A stretch of DNA of 64,000 bases from Opisthocomus hoazin (lineage: Eukaryota; Chordata; Aves; Opisthocomiformes; Opisthocomidae). The notes beneath the pieces were generated by a model. That model had not been told where the DNA came from and did not search any database. It saw only the letters and a program-made list of their open reading frames with translations. A program made the translations under genes and the position numbers. The stretch is taken from positions 66,493,300 to 66,557,299 of the forward strand of contig NC_134415.1 in NCBI RefSeq assembly GCF_030867145.1, written 5' to 3'. This document shows, in pieces, positions 12,301 through 24,413 of this stretch; positions within the stretch are counted from its first letter, which is position 1; each line of letters starts with the position of its first letter.

Positions 12301-15300
12301 AAAGCGTTATGAACTAAAATCTCCAAATTGGCCTGCTAAAATATAAAGCCCTTTAAAAGAAAGAAAATATATGAGATGAAACATACCAGCAATTACATTT
12401 TGAACAAATAAACAATTACATTTTATAGAATAAATTAATTTGCTGAAAAAAGATTGTGGCAAGTAGTCTACAAATAAAAGACTATTAATCATAGGACACA
12501 ATAGGGAAATACAGGAGAGCCAAGTGCTCATCATTCTTCTTTATTAAAGCATATTGTATAGCTAATAACAGCACAAAAGGAAAACAATGTATTTAAAATG
12601 TACACAAAGATGCGCTAACCTTACAAGGCAAAGAACAGTATTTTGAAAAGTTAAAAAGCAATAAAGCCGCACTTAGTTGCAGGCAAATTATAGTTCCAGT
12701 ATTCAGTGTTTCCAGAATACTTCAGAAAAATTAGACTTAATGACATGTGCTGTTACACTGCCATCCTGTGGCAAGGTACCTGCAGCTTTCTGTGAATATA
12801 ATACAGCTTTCCTGACAATAACCGACTTTCAAAAAGATATGAGAGCGTTCTTGTTCTGTAGATGTGAAAACATCAGTAGGGATTTAGCTATACCCTAGGA
12901 GATGTTGCTGAAAAAACACTGTCCCTGCTGAAATAGCATTCAAAATTTCACTTCAGAGGGCTCATGACATCGCTGTCTGGAAAGACAATTTGAACCTATT
13001 GCTTCTGAACCCTAGTTTCCTGACAGTTAAGTAAAATGAGTTTATCTCATTACTTTCCTCGTTATAAAAATATAACTTTACTATAAATAGATAATCTAGT
13101 ATGTTGAACATATTGGTACATAATCTGAGGTATAAGGGATTGTTGATGTGATCTTCTTATTAAGGTCAGCCCATGTAAAAAGAAAAATAAACGTGCTCAT
13201 TAAAAATTTAGGAAACTTAAATTTCCTATTAATATCAGACCCTAGGAAGGTGATATTTCATAGTTCTTAGCCTTGTTCTTGGTCTCTGTATTAATATGAC
13301 AACTAAGGCTTGAGTTTCTTAAAACATTTCAAAGCCCTACGCTACAAACATCTTCAAATAGAAAAAAAGAAGACTTCTTTAAATGTTTAGCTGAATTTTA
13401 ATACAATAAATTTTTGCTCTTGGCTTACAAGTAAAAACTGTAATAAACTGTGAAACAAGTCTTCTGCATTACAGAATTTTAGCTTTTGGAAAACTGTCAC
13501 CCACAATAAGGTGATAAACAGGAGAAAAAAAATTCCACAGCAATAACTGTTTCTCTACTCAGGAAAACAATTTAAGACAACAACTATGGCTCAACAAAGT
13601 CAATGAGGATAAAGCACATTCTTCAACACATGCAGAAGTTCTCTTATGAGAAAGGAACTGAGTACATTACATGTTTATGTATCCCCCCGAAATAAAGGCA
13701 TTAATTTTACGAATAGGAGGCGAGTCAAGGATTGAACTCACATGGAAATCTTTTAATCTCAAAGAGTTGAAGCTGTCTGAGAAAAGGCCACTAAGAAATG
13801 TACACTGCCAAATAAGCATACATACGTACATACAAATACAGACATTTATACTGCCAACATCTGCATATTTAGGGAACACTAGCTTTCCAACACATTTAGA
13901 CCTTATGACTTCTTTTCAAAGCACTAGAAATTTGGCATGCAAGATACAATCACCTCAGGATGCAGACCATCTTGAACAACTGGTCTCTAAGTTTATTAAA
14001 GAAATTGGTGATTGACTTCAAAGTAATATTTTTGACATATCTTTTTCTTACCAATATCGTTAAAATTCCATGACTTGCCCCATAAATTACTCCAGCTTCA
14101 ACTTATGTCAAACAATCAGATTGCTTGCTCTGGATACCCAATAACAGAAACTGAATTAATTCGACTATCAAGAGAAAACAACCCACCGATCAGTCAACAA
14201 TTAACTTCTGCCAAAAATATGACTGCATCTTTAGAGCTGAGTTGCCCAACCCCAAATCCTGTTTATATGTTGTAAACCCAAGTGACACCTAGAGGTTGTC
14301 CCCTGCATGTGATGCACTTTACCCGTTTGTTGAAAGTCAGGCTCTGGCAAGAACCTTGATCCAGTCTTCACCATTCTGGAATTCCTATGAGATTTTCAGA
14401 ATACATCTGATATCTACAAACTTTCCACCTGTACACTGCCACGTGTCATCATTGTACATGTCCCTTTCTACTTCCCACACATAGAAAATGTAAGTAAGTA
14501 ATGGGAAGCCTTCTATATACAAGCCCCTGCGACTGAAAAACCAGGTGAATACAGTGAGCACAAGCTTTTCAATCCATCAAAAAACTCCATGCATCCATAT
14601 AACTGTTCTATCTTTTTCAAAAGTCTTGGTTTTCACTTCCAGTAGAACAGGACTTGCACTCTTGTGTATGCTTTTGGGCAGGATGTGCTGTGTTTGTAAT
14701 ACACTTTCTTTTCTTCAGTCTGTTCCACAGGCCATCAAAGTACAGACAAAGCTCACCCTATTATTTTTGAGGGTGTCAAAGTTCCCATGCTGGATTTCTT
14801 AGATGCTGCTCCTGACTTCCACTGCCTTTGCAATAACGAGCAAAGTCTAAACCTTTACACAAGAATTTCACTGCCAGGACAAAGGATATTCATGACACTG
14901 ACTTGGAATACACATTGCAAGATTTTTAGCTGCAGTGGAAGTGTGATCAGTAACCTTCAGAACTGCTCAATATCAGCAGATCATGATAAGCACTATGCAA
15001 AGTACATAGGAAGAACTCTAAGACTTAGGACCTCATAGGAAGAATCATGGGGGAAAAAAGTCTTTAGATCAGCATGTCAAATCTTGGCTTACAGTAGCTT
15101 TGTATCTGAAATATTCTTAACTCCAGAATAGTGATTTTTAACTATCTCAGGCTGAAGGTACCAAATTTAACACAGACTTATATTCTTGGTTTTATCACAG
15201 AATCTATTCTTTACAACTAAGAGCTGCAGTATTTCCTTCTGCCTATTCCCCGCCCCAAAAAAATCCAACTAAACAAGCCAGCTGAAGAGGTCAGATGGAA

Positions 15301-16987
15301 TTCTGCTCCATGTGGAAAATGGGCCTGACTACTACTTGCTTATACAACTCAGACTGCAAAAAGAGCTCCGGTCTTTCATAGTGTAATGGCCACAGAACTC
15401 TTTAAAACATTCTCATGAAACAAGTGTTCCTGGAAACTTTACACAAGTTTGTACCAGTAATAGCAAAAATTGTTGATGTCTAGTACCTGGTTTATTTAGA
15501 AGGCCTTGTAGCCCATTACTGCTGCTAACAGGCCAAATTATACACAATATCAAATCTGGTTTCTATGTCAATAATTTAAAATTACTTGTTTTGAATTAAG
15601 CATAACCCAGCCTCCCAGCCGCCATATGCCACTCGCTCTGCCACGCTCCACTTTCATCCAAGCCCTGGGGGACTTGCATGATCTTACCTTTTAACAGATT
15701 TGAAAAGCAAGGTCTTTCTTCGGTCTTGCTGTCAGAAAAGCTATCTGACAACAGCCTCAACATGTAACCCATCTAAGAATTACAACCCTACATACCCTGG
15801 GATTTTACACAGTGGGCACTAACCCCCATCTTGGTCTCATGAGCCACAGAAGATTCTCATTTAACCCCAATCCTAATCCCCACAGGAAGCCTAATTTCAA
15901 GACTGACAGCACTCTTCAGAATTCATCATGAAAGATTAATCACTTTTCATTTCAACCTTGCCTCACTTTCCACAAGCCAGTTGGCTTGCCATATCCAACA
16001 ATATATCCCACAGTTCCTGCTGTCCCAACTACGAGAAGAACTTTAAGCATAAACTAAAAGCTTCACTGCAGTGAAGGGAACTCCATCTCCCATTTAATTA
16101 GCTATGAGTCTGCCCCAGAAAGCCTTCTTCCTAAATTACTGGCATGCAGGGTCCAGCAATACCATTAGCTTTACAGTCCCTTCCATCTCAGCCGTACACT
16201 AACCACACCGACAAAACCAAGCGACTCTCAGCTTCCAAAATCCTGCCTCAGCTTCCAAAATCCTGCCTCAGCTTCCCCTTGCTTCAGTTGTTATGTTACC
16301 CACACTAGCCTCGGAGGATACAGGACTACGTATCTAACGAACAGTAGATATACTACTATAATCCTATAATGGATTCTCAAAAAAAAAGTCTAGTTTTCAG
16401 TACAATTTGTGTGACCATGGCTGACAAGCTAGGAATGGACCTCTTAGTTTCGTGACTGTACTGGAGTTATTAGGATTGGTATCAATGTTTATACAGGAAG
16501 TTATTGAAGAGGTAGCTTTTCTGCTGCATCCTAAACAACTCATGGAGATAACATAGGACTACTCAAACAGAGACAACATAGCACAATAATCATAAACCAG
16601 TATTCTCTTGGGGAACTGTTTTGTCATTTTCTACATTGAAAGATGGGGCTAGAATTTGGATTACAATGTACAAAAAAATCTGTTTTTTTCTGAATCCTAC
16701 TAGGCTACAGACATAGAGTGTGCTATAATCAGGAATGGTGTCCCCATTAATGATTACATCAGAATCCATCATAGCTGTCCTACCTATACTGTAAATCTGG
16801 ATAAAGCTTCAATCTTTTGCTGCAACTTGCTGGGACCACAACACTGAAATAAAGGTGGCCTTTGACTAGGAAGTCTAACTCATGACTAACCCCAAGACCT
16901 TTTTAAGTGTCTTGGCTACTGCAAAATCCAGTACTAGAACCATCATATAATTATATGTTAATCATGAACATAACAAATAATGTCATA
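9366..16987. other. Intergenic DNA, no gene supported
   Basis: About 7.6 kb of AT-rich sequence. Open frames stay below 120 codons and show no family resemblance. The only structure I note is a 20-base tandem duplication near 16.2 kb, listed separately. Confidence 0.55.
16227..16276 (+). repeat. 2.5-copy tandem repeat of a 20-base unit
   Basis: The unit CTCAGCTTCCAAAATCCTGC occurs twice without a mismatch (16227-16246 and 16247-16266), followed by a half copy. Confidence 0.9.
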
Positions 16988-17133
16988 ATCATACAACCTA
17001 GTTAGGAAGGGACATCTAGATTTCCAGATATCTGGTCCAATCTCCTGTTCAGTGCAAGGCCAACTTTGAAGTGAGATCAGGTTGCTCAAGGGCAGTATTT
17101 AACAGAGTTTTGGGTACTACCAAGGACAGAGAT
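16988..17133 (-). repeat. CR1 3' fragment, reverse orientation
   Basis: Reads as the reverse complement of a CR1 tail: AGGAAGGGACATCTAGATTT, then CTGGTCCAATCTCCTGTTCA, GATCAGGTTGCTCAAGGGCA and GTTTTGGGTACTACCAAGGA. This is the usual order from the 3' end inward. Confidence 0.75.
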
Positions 17134-17354
17134 ACGCAAGAACGGAGATATACTAAGGATACAAAGCAGAAAAAGAAATGCTGAAGACGTATCTTTTTTT
17201 GTTTAATTGTGTTATGCCAAGGCAATCAGGACACCCACCTTGTGAAAAGAAATACTCCAACCTATCAGGTGAGTATGTGTAAGCATTCGAGAAAGCAGAG
17301 GACAGGTAAGGACCAGAAAGAGATTAATAGCATCTCTCACTAATAACACATAAC

Positions 17355-18160
17355 CTGGATAAGCTCAGGAAGTGGGCACGTGTGAACCTCACAAAGTTCA
17401 ACAACGCCAAGTGGAGGGCCCTGCGCCTGGGCCAGGGCAAACCCCCGTGTCAGTACAGGCTGGGGATGAAGGGATTGAGAGCAGCCCTGCCGAGAAGGAC
17501 TTGGGGACACTGGTGGGTGAAAAGCTGGACATGAGATAACAATGCGCACTCGCAGCTCAGGCCAACCATATCCTGGGCTGCATCCCCAGCAGCGTGGCCA
17601 GCAGGGCAAGGGAGATGATTCTGTCCCTCTGCTGTGGTGAGACCTCACCTGCAGTCCTGTGTCCAGCTCTGGAGCCCTCAGCACAGGACAGACATGGAGC
17701 TGTTCAAGCGGGTCCAGAGGAGGACCACAAAAACGGTCAGAAGGATGGTACACTTCTCCTGTGAGGACAGGCTGAGAGAGTTGGGGCTGTTCAGCCTGGA
17801 GCAGAGAAGGCTACGGGCAGACCTTACCGCAGCCTTTCACTACTTAAAGCAGGTTTATAAGAAAGATGGGGACAAACTTTTTAGCAGGGCCTGTAGTGAC
17901 CGGACAAAGGGTAATGGTTTTAAACTAAAAGCGGGTGGATTCAGACTGGATATAAGGAAGAAATTTTTTACAATGAGAGCGATGTAACACTGGACCAGGT
18001 TGCCCAGAGAGGTGGTAGGTGCCCCATCCCTGGAAACATTTAAGGCCAAGTTAGACGGGGCTCTGAGCAATCTGGTCTAGTTGAAGATGTCCCAGCCCAT
18101 TGCAGAGGGGTTGTGCTAGATGACCTTTGAGGGTCTCTTCCAACTCCAACTATTCCATGA
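17355..18160 (+). repeat. CR1 retrotransposon, about 0.8 kb, 5'-truncated
   Basis: The longest CR1 copy in the window. It holds the end of the second open frame and the short 3' untranslated part. Hallmarks are GCATCCCCAGCAGCGTGGCC, GGGGCTGTTCAGCCTGGAGC, GGATATAAGGAAGAAATTTT and the end GTGCTAGATGACCTTTGAGG. A 117-codon open frame at 17634-17987 is a fragment of the element with several breaks around it, not a gene. Confidence 0.92.
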
Positions 18161-18989
18161 ATACCTGAGAAACAAAGAAAGAAGGTTTCAAAACGTGTAC
18201 TCTTCTGGCAGCCAGCGGAACTCTTGACAGAATCTGAGGGACACTACACCTGACACCGTGAATGCCATGCTCACAGCATCACAATCAGTAGCCCACCTCT
18301 AGGTTGTAGAAATAGCACATGGTGAACTGAAGGCTAATTTTACCCAGTTTCACTTCTGAAAAGATATGGCCACATTCATCCAAAACCTGCATTAATTTCT
18401 CAAGCTTTTTAGTGTTTGAAGGAACTCTGACATCTACAATTTTTATTTATTAGTTTTTACACAGAAGATATGAACCTTTCTTCCATGACAGTAGTGACAA
18501 GAGTTACTATTTCTAGGGAAAAAAAACAACCCAGTGCTTAAATTCAGCTACTAAATCAGGCAAGAAAGAGAAGTTTCTGCAGCATCTGCGCAGCTTCAGG
18601 ACATCCATTTATGCTGCCATTTGCAAAAAGCTGATGCCTGTTCCAAACATTTGACAGACACCCTCCTGATTCTAGCCAAGGCCATGGACTGGCCATGGAT
18701 TTTCTTCTTCTCCAACTCTGTTGTCTGAAGACAGCTGTTCTGTACTTACAACAGTTTTTCAAATGGATGATAAAATATCTCTGAAGTGCTCCCGTTTCTA
18801 AAGCTTTTCAGTGTCTTTTTCCTAGATTCCAGTTTCATGCTTTCAGTAAGCTTTCTTGTAACCAGCTCATCATCTGTCAGAGGAACGCAATGCTACGAAC
18901 AGTCCCGCAGGTGGGAAGAGATGCTGTCGAGCTCATTTCTGAGGCTGCCGTGCCCTGCACCACGCGCTGCCCCGCTCTGAGAACAGCGT
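18161..18989. other. Unique sequence between CR1 and the CpG island
   Basis: No gene, RNA or repeat recognised. G+C content climbs sharply after about 18950. Confidence 0.5.
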
Positions 18990-19353
18990 GTTACAGGACA
19001 GCAGGCCGCTCCCAGCGGGGAGCTCCCCTCTGCGGGGCCGGCGACGCCGAGGGGTTCCCTCTCGGCTCCCGCCCCCCCAGCTCCGCCGGACACCGCCGTG
19101 CCGTGTCCTGTGGCGGGCCTGGCGGCGGGCGGCAGTGCCGCGCCTCCGGGCCCCTCAGCGGCCCCGCCGGGGGAGCGGCGCCACTCGGCCGGGCAGGAGC
19201 ACCCGCGCGGCCCAGGACGCTCGCAGCGGGCTTCCCGTCTTTCACCGGGAGGCGCAGGCGCAAGCCCGGCCCCGCGCCCGCCGCCCCGGGGCGCCCAGGC
19301 CGCACGGAGCCGCCGCCCACCCCCTCCGGCGCAGAGAACAGGCGGGCCGAGGC

Positions 19354-19365
19354 CGCGCATGCGCA
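19354..19365. promoter_or_regulatory. NRF1-type palindrome (site 1)
   Basis: The sequence CGCGCATGCGCA matches the NRF1 consensus YGCGCAYGCGCR almost perfectly. It lies in the CpG island upstream of the proposed exon 1. Confidence 0.65.
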
Positions 19366-19426
19366 CACAGCCCGCCTGCGGCCGCCGCTCCCGCACGCCG
19401 CCCTCGTCCCTCGGAGACGGCCCCCA

Positions 19427-19438
19427 CTGCGCAGGCGC
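19427..19438. promoter_or_regulatory. NRF1-like site (site 2)
   Basis: CTGCGCAGGCGC is a one-base variant of the NRF1 consensus, within 75 bases of the first site. A further GCGCAGGCGCA-type copy lies near 19250-19262. Confidence 0.5.
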
Positions 19439-19463
19439 TCTCCCGCATGCCGCGCCGCCTCAC

Positions 19464-19475
19464 CACGCATGCGCT
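19464..19475. promoter_or_regulatory. NRF1-like site (site 3)
   Basis: CACGCATGCGCT keeps the central GCATGC palindrome and one full GCGC half. It is part of the same cluster. Confidence 0.5.
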
Positions 19476-19496
19476 TCACCGCTGCCGCGACGTTCC

Positions 19497-19504
19497 GGCG
19501 GGAA
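19497..19504 (+). promoter_or_regulatory. E2F-type site
   Basis: GGCGGGAA followed by AA is a textbook E2F/DP core within the CpG island. Short cores like this are common by chance in GC-rich DNA, so binding is only suggested. Confidence 0.4.
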
Positions 19505-19595
19505 AATACACGGGGGTGCGCCGCCTAAAGCGCCCCAGCATGCAGCGCAAGCCTTGCGGTTCTTGGTTCCTGACCCTCCCTGCCCCTGCTGTCCT

Positions 19596-19608
19596 GCACG
19601 CATGCGCG
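19596..19608. promoter_or_regulatory. NRF1-type palindrome (site 4)
   Basis: GCACGCATGCGCG is close to consensus. It sits just upstream of the X-box-like site, within about 180 bases of the proposed exon 1 donor. Confidence 0.55.
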
Positions 19609-19617
19609 GCGCCCGCC

Positions 19618-19631
19618 GTTCCCTTGGCAGC
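19618..19631 (+). promoter_or_regulatory. X-box-like RFX site
   Basis: GTTCCCTTGGCAGC has two inverted half-sites, each one base from the RFX half-site GTTGCC/GGCAAC, with the standard 2-base spacer. RFX factors drive many ciliary genes through X-boxes close to the start site, and AHI1 is a ciliary gene, so position and context fit. Binding is inferred, not shown. Confidence 0.45.
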
Positions 19632-19639
19632 TGCGATTG

Positions 19640-19774
19640 TTTTCGGCAAAACCACTTGCGCGGAGCAGCGGAGGGGGAGCGCGGGGTGAGGGAGAGACCA
19701 CTGGCGGGGGGGGGGAACAGGGGGACGGACGACGGGGCATCCGGGGGCCCGCCGCGGGAGCGGACGGGGATGAC
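19640..19774 (+). other. AHI1: Probable AHI1 non-coding exon 1 (start approximate)
   Basis: A consensus splice donor, GTGAGT, follows position 19774 inside the CpG island, downstream of the promoter motifs and upstream of the first coding exon. This is the most natural end of a 5' untranslated exon. The transcription start is not visible, so the left edge is a guess. Another donor-like GTAGG near 19904 is possible. The donor overlaps a TGACGTGA cAMP-response-like element at 19771-19778. Confidence 0.3.
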
Positions 19775-22700
19775 GTGAGTGACGCTCTCGCGCTGCGGAG
19801 GCGCGGGGGGGAGCGGGCCCGTGCTGCGGGCGGGGAGGCCGCGTGCGGCCGGGGTCCCGCCGGGCGCTGCCGCCGCTCGTCCCGGTGCGCGGCTCCGGAG
19901 GCGGGTAGGCTGGGGCACGCCTCCCCGCCCCTGTTCCCTCCCCTGGCTCCCCTTCCCCCGCCGGGGGCTTGGCAGCCGTTACGGGGCGGGCTGCGGCGCG
20001 GGCGTCGGCGCGCGCGGCAGCGGCGTCGGCGCGCGCGGGAGGCGTTAGGCGCGCGGGGACCGGCCGGTGGCGGGGCCGGGGGAGGGGGGGAGGCGGCGGC
20101 TGGCGCTTTGCCCTGCCTGGGCGCGGGGAAGCGCGGGCGTCGGGCCCCGCGTTTCGGGCGGCCGCTGAGGCCAGCCCCTGGGGGGGGTGTCCCGGCCTGG
20201 CCTAGGCGGCATGAGGCAGCGCCGCGTGACGCCTCCATCCCTCGGGGAGCCGGGTTTGTTCCCCGCCTCCGTGCGAGCCTTGCCGCTCGCCCCGGCGAGG
20301 CTGCGCGGACAGCTGGCGGCACGCGGAGGTGCGGGGCCGCGGCGGGCCTCACGCGGGGAGCCCCGGCGTGATTCCCCCCCTCGCGCGGCTGCACGTTAAA
20401 CGCGGTTAATCCGGCCGTTAGTCCTGTTGTGGCGTCTGCTGGGCGCCTTCCGTCGTGTCTTTGCCGTTTACCGTCGTTCCTCCACGCCAAGCGGAATGCC
20501 ACTTCGGAAACGGCAGTCCTGAGGGTGCTCTCGTGATGAGAACCCGTTTTCACCGTTACGGTCCTAAGATAAGGCAGAGACTTAAAATGCAGTAAACAAC
20601 AAAAGTCAGCTCCATTTCCTTACAAGGAACTGAAGTCCGTAGCTTTGCCATCAGGTCAGGCAGAGACTGTTTTCAGCCTTCTCCCGACCAACAAGAGGTG
20701 TCAGATCTTCTGGGGAAAAAACAGAGGTTACTCTGAAGCTAAAGCTTTCTGATACATTACTATTGGAGAACTCAGAGGGGTAGCACCAGCTTTTTTAAAC
20801 ATCCTTTTAAATTAGTGTGAACACGAGGTTTTTACGGCGCATCTAAACTGGTAGAAAGCTACTGCACTTTTTAGTGGTGCTTATTTGATACACAAGTACA
20901 TAGGTATTTACATGGTAATAATAAAGCTATTGGTTTTCTGGAGTTAAATACTCATGAATAGAACCAGGGATTTTTCATGTCACAGTTGTCATTAGCGAAG
21001 AGGAACAGATTCGACTCTGTGTTATTTTGCTGTATAATTCTGAGTTACAGCTTTTTCAGATTTCAAAGTAGTGATGCCTACAGGTAGATGAATTAGAAAC
21101 CTGCTAGTAAAACCCAGGATTTCCCAGTATGGTGACTGATCTCATCTAAAAGATGACAAGTAGACAAGGCCTGATGTTCTACTTGTTCTCAGCTGCTGAA
21201 GAGTATGTTCACTTTTTGCAGTAGAAGAAAAATGAGGGATTTAGTTCATGAAAATCCTGAAGTGTGCAATTATAGTTTTGTCAACTCAGTTTCCTAAATG
21301 GTCCTAATTAGGTAGGAAATTTGTCACATCCTGTTGTGTAGTACAGATTCTGTATGTTCTGCTCTATTATAGCATAGGTTTGATTATATTTTTTTTGTGA
21401 TCAATAAAAATGAATAGTGGGCTTTGTAGCATGTTTTGCATAGAGAATTCCTATATTATGGGTGCAGAATATAGCAACTGAGTATTGTAAAATATTATTA
21501 AAAGAGCAAGAATTTAATGTAGAGTGACATTTATAAATACAGACTGAATATTTGAGATGAGAAAATCAGATGATTTTCAGGAAGGTATATAGTAATTCTT
21601 GGAAGCTTGGGCTTCGTAATTTTGGTTTTTTTGGTTATTCTTGATGGCTGGAATGTGCCACTGTTCAAAATATGTATTTTTGTCATTCCTGGATTGCCTT
21701 ATATTAACTAACATGGAAGAGATTGAATCTGATCAGGCAAAAATGCATCTTAACAAGATTAACCCTAATGATAACTGAGTTTATTGAGATCAGGGCACTG
21801 CGGTTGTTGAACTTTGGTACATGATTAAATCTCTCCTATTTTAAGGTGAGATTATACCAAGTAAACAGCCTTGTTATCACCCTTGTTGATTAATGATCTA
21901 TATTTACACAAGTCTAATAGTTGCTTTCATGCACCGTGTCTAAGGTCATGTGATTCTAAATTGGATATGTGTATGAAATAATAGCACTCTCATTAGAGGA
22001 CTTTATCTCTTAATTTTATTGCCACAGGAGGATAGACTTTTACTGAATAAATAGAGGTAAACAGAAAATGATGCACTCACTGGTGAATTTGGTGAGTCGG
22101 TGCATTTTACAGAGAGTGCTGGTAGACATGAGGTGAGCCTAGCCTTTGGAAAGGTGTTTGTTCCGTTATAAGCAAAAGTATCTGCAAAATTAATTTATCT
22201 ATAGGCTTTTTTGTGGTGTGATTTATTCAAACTTTGACCATAAAATTTTTTCCATATTTGGAACAGGTATGCACTTTCCTTATTTTGCTGTTGTGTTCTG
22301 TATTGTGTCTCATGTTTTTTAAAAGTTTCAAATTTAAGAGCACTTCAGCATTTAATTTGTTGTTCGTAATTAGTTTTATTGAGGGCTTGGTTGAAATCAC
22401 TTAACTAGTCATAAGAGAATTCCATGTTCCTGCAATCCTCAGTGAATGACTAAAGTGATAGAATCTGCTGTATTTTAGAACTTTATTTAGTTTTCTACTC
22501 TTTCAAATTATAAGTATTTTCTAGTCAATTGTGAATGGACTGCTTGAAAAGCAGCACTTAATAACTGTAGTACTTTTAAAATGGCCTTTTAGTATAACCA
22601 AGTATAAATTGCAAAAGCAGTTCTATTTTTCAGTAATTTTTTCTGTTTTCATTTCTTGTAAGAAGTGTTATTTTTAACTGTTACAGTTTTAGTTGTGACA

Positions 22701-22972
22701 GTAAAGCTTTGCTTCACGAGTCAAAACATATTTTAGTTAGAGAAAATATTGCTACCTTGTCAGTGACATGATGAAGCACGTTACAGAACAAAACATTTTT
22801 TTTCTTCCTATGAAGTCCCTTTTGGTCATGCTTGCTCATTTCAAACATCCTTGGATACTTAGTATAAATGCTTTGCTTAATGCATGAAACAAACTAATAA
22901 CACCTGGCAACTGACTAACCAGCACTTTTGTAGTCTCAAACCAACTCTAACATTTTGCCTTTTTTTTCTTAG

Positions 22973-23009
22973 TTTGGCGTGGTTTGGCTAGCCAGCAGAC
23001 CAAACTACT
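22973..23009 (+). other. Possible small AHI1 5' untranslated exon
   Basis: A strong acceptor (a long T-rich tract ending CTTAG) and a consensus donor (GTAAGT) lie 37 bases apart between the CpG island and the start-codon exon. It has no ATG. It would fit an alternative 5' leader exon, but nothing besides the two splice signals supports it. Confidence 0.3.
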
Positions 23010-23259
23010 GTAAGTAACAAATGTGAAATAATCTGGAGGTATGTAGCCTGTGTGGGACAGGGAGGAAGCAAGTGACACCGTGAAAAAGAGGTGAGAAAGA
23101 AGAGGATGAAAGAGAGGTGATTTATTAGGATATCTGAGGGTACAGTAGTGCAGATGCTTGGGGAAGTGTAACTTCAGTTCCTTCCTATACTGGTAAGATG
23201 TGTGTGCTCAGGAGTGGTTTTTAGTGTTGAGGCCAAGTGGTATGTTTGGCCCACTTTAC

Positions 23260-23327
23260 AGAATCACAGAATGTTAGTGGTTGGAAGGGACCTCTGTGGG
23301 TCATCTCGTCCAACCCCCCTTTAATGC
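23260..23327 (-). repeat. CR1 3' tail, reverse orientation
   Basis: AGAATCACAGAATGTTAGTG, GTTGGAAGGGACCTCTGTGG and CATCTCGTCCAACCCCCCTT are the reverse complement of the CR1 end. Very short copy. Confidence 0.88.
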
Positions 23328-24413
23328 CGTTGAACTCTGATAGTCCCAAATCAAACTGGTCGCATGCAAACTGCCTGTTAGTAATAATCCATGCTAACTC
23401 CTAAATTGTACTCGGGAATTGCTTGGGTGAGTGTTAGGTGGCTTGGACCGAAATGGTGCCAAGGATAATGCAACCATATAGCCTGGCGATGTTTAATGCT
23501 ATGTCTTAATTTATTAGGATAGATGTAGTCTGGGTGTCCAGTGAATATGAACTAGTGGTGTCTAACAGGAGGCATTACCTAGGGAGAACTTGGAGCTATT
23601 GCCTGATGGGCTGCTGGGGAGATGGGTACAATAGTTTGTTGCATGGAAGGCTGAGAGGCACACAACACATTCATAAAAAGCTAGTTTTCATTAGTTCCAC
23701 TGTTTACAAAACAGCTTTTTGTATTAAAGTTTTTTGTAAAACATTCTGAATTTTCCTGATGAAAAGATAAAGCTGTGTATTATTTTTATTTGCCTTCAAG
23801 CTTTGTTTGGATTGCGTTTGTAGCTTTTCTCCACAACCAGGAGGGCCTAACATTTTTTCTTTAGAGAAATGAGTTTCATGTAATTGCTTGTCTGCTTTAT
23901 GTAAAATACCAATGCTTTATGTAAACATAAATATTTAGAGATTTGTAACAAAGTTAGATTTGCTGGCAGATACTAATCTTTGCATTGAAAGCTATCGGCT
24001 GACTACAGTGTGACTTCCTTGGTGATACGGTCAGGACAGGAACCTCATTAGAAAGGCTTCATTATAAATGGTTTCATAGGTCATGATTATTTAAATAAAC
24101 AGTAGGGTTTTTTAGAAGACTGGAGGACTACAGTACTGAAGTATTTGGCTATTGCCCAGAAATATATAGCTAATTAAATTCCTGTAGTATTGGTTTGTAT
24201 TTACTCTCAAATAATAAGTATCAGATAGATGCTGAGAATCCTGAGCTGAGATTTGATGGCAGAGAACTTCTAATAATTTAGACAAATAGTCTAGAAATAT
24301 ATTTCCCTAAAAGACCTCTGCTCATCCTTGATATTAATTAGCATCCATTCAATTGTTACCTTCAAGTCTATGGACCAGTTATGTTAATGAAAGTTGTTAA
24401 TTACTTTAAATAG

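Larger units (their letters stand above)
18990..20480. promoter_or_regulatory. CpG island promoter of AHI1
   Basis: About 1.5 kb is very rich in G+C and full of CpG, against an AT-rich background on both sides. It lies about 4-5 kb upstream of the AHI1 start codon and on the correct side. It has no obvious TATA box and holds several NRF1-type palindromes, an E2F-type site and an X-box-like site. That is the usual make-up of a dispersed-start housekeeping promoter, often active in both directions. A divergent non-coding transcript toward lower coordinates is possible but nothing in the sequence proves it. The long open frames on both strands here come from the lack of AT-rich stop codons. Confidence 0.9.
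19775..24413 (+). other. AHI1 5' intron region (CpG-island tail, then AT-rich)
   Basis: The first 700 bases belong to the CpG island. The remainder is AT-rich with one reverse CR1 tail at about 23.26 kb and one possible small 5' untranslated exon at 22973-23009. No coding sequence is supported. Confidence 0.6.

Noticed and set aside
13671..14015. 114-codon open frame on the + strand
   Set aside because: No recognisable domain, no splice or promoter context, and a minus-strand open frame overlaps it. It looks like chance in AT-rich DNA.
17340..18070. Open frames of 71-137 codons on both strands
   Set aside because: All are pieces or antisense shadows of the 0.8 kb CR1 copy, with frame breaks around them.
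18890..20553. Many long open frames on both strands (up to 342 codons)
   Set aside because: They overlap in almost every frame, are very rich in Arg, Ala, Gly and Pro, and sit in the CpG island, where stop codons are rare. No domain or conserved motif is visible.
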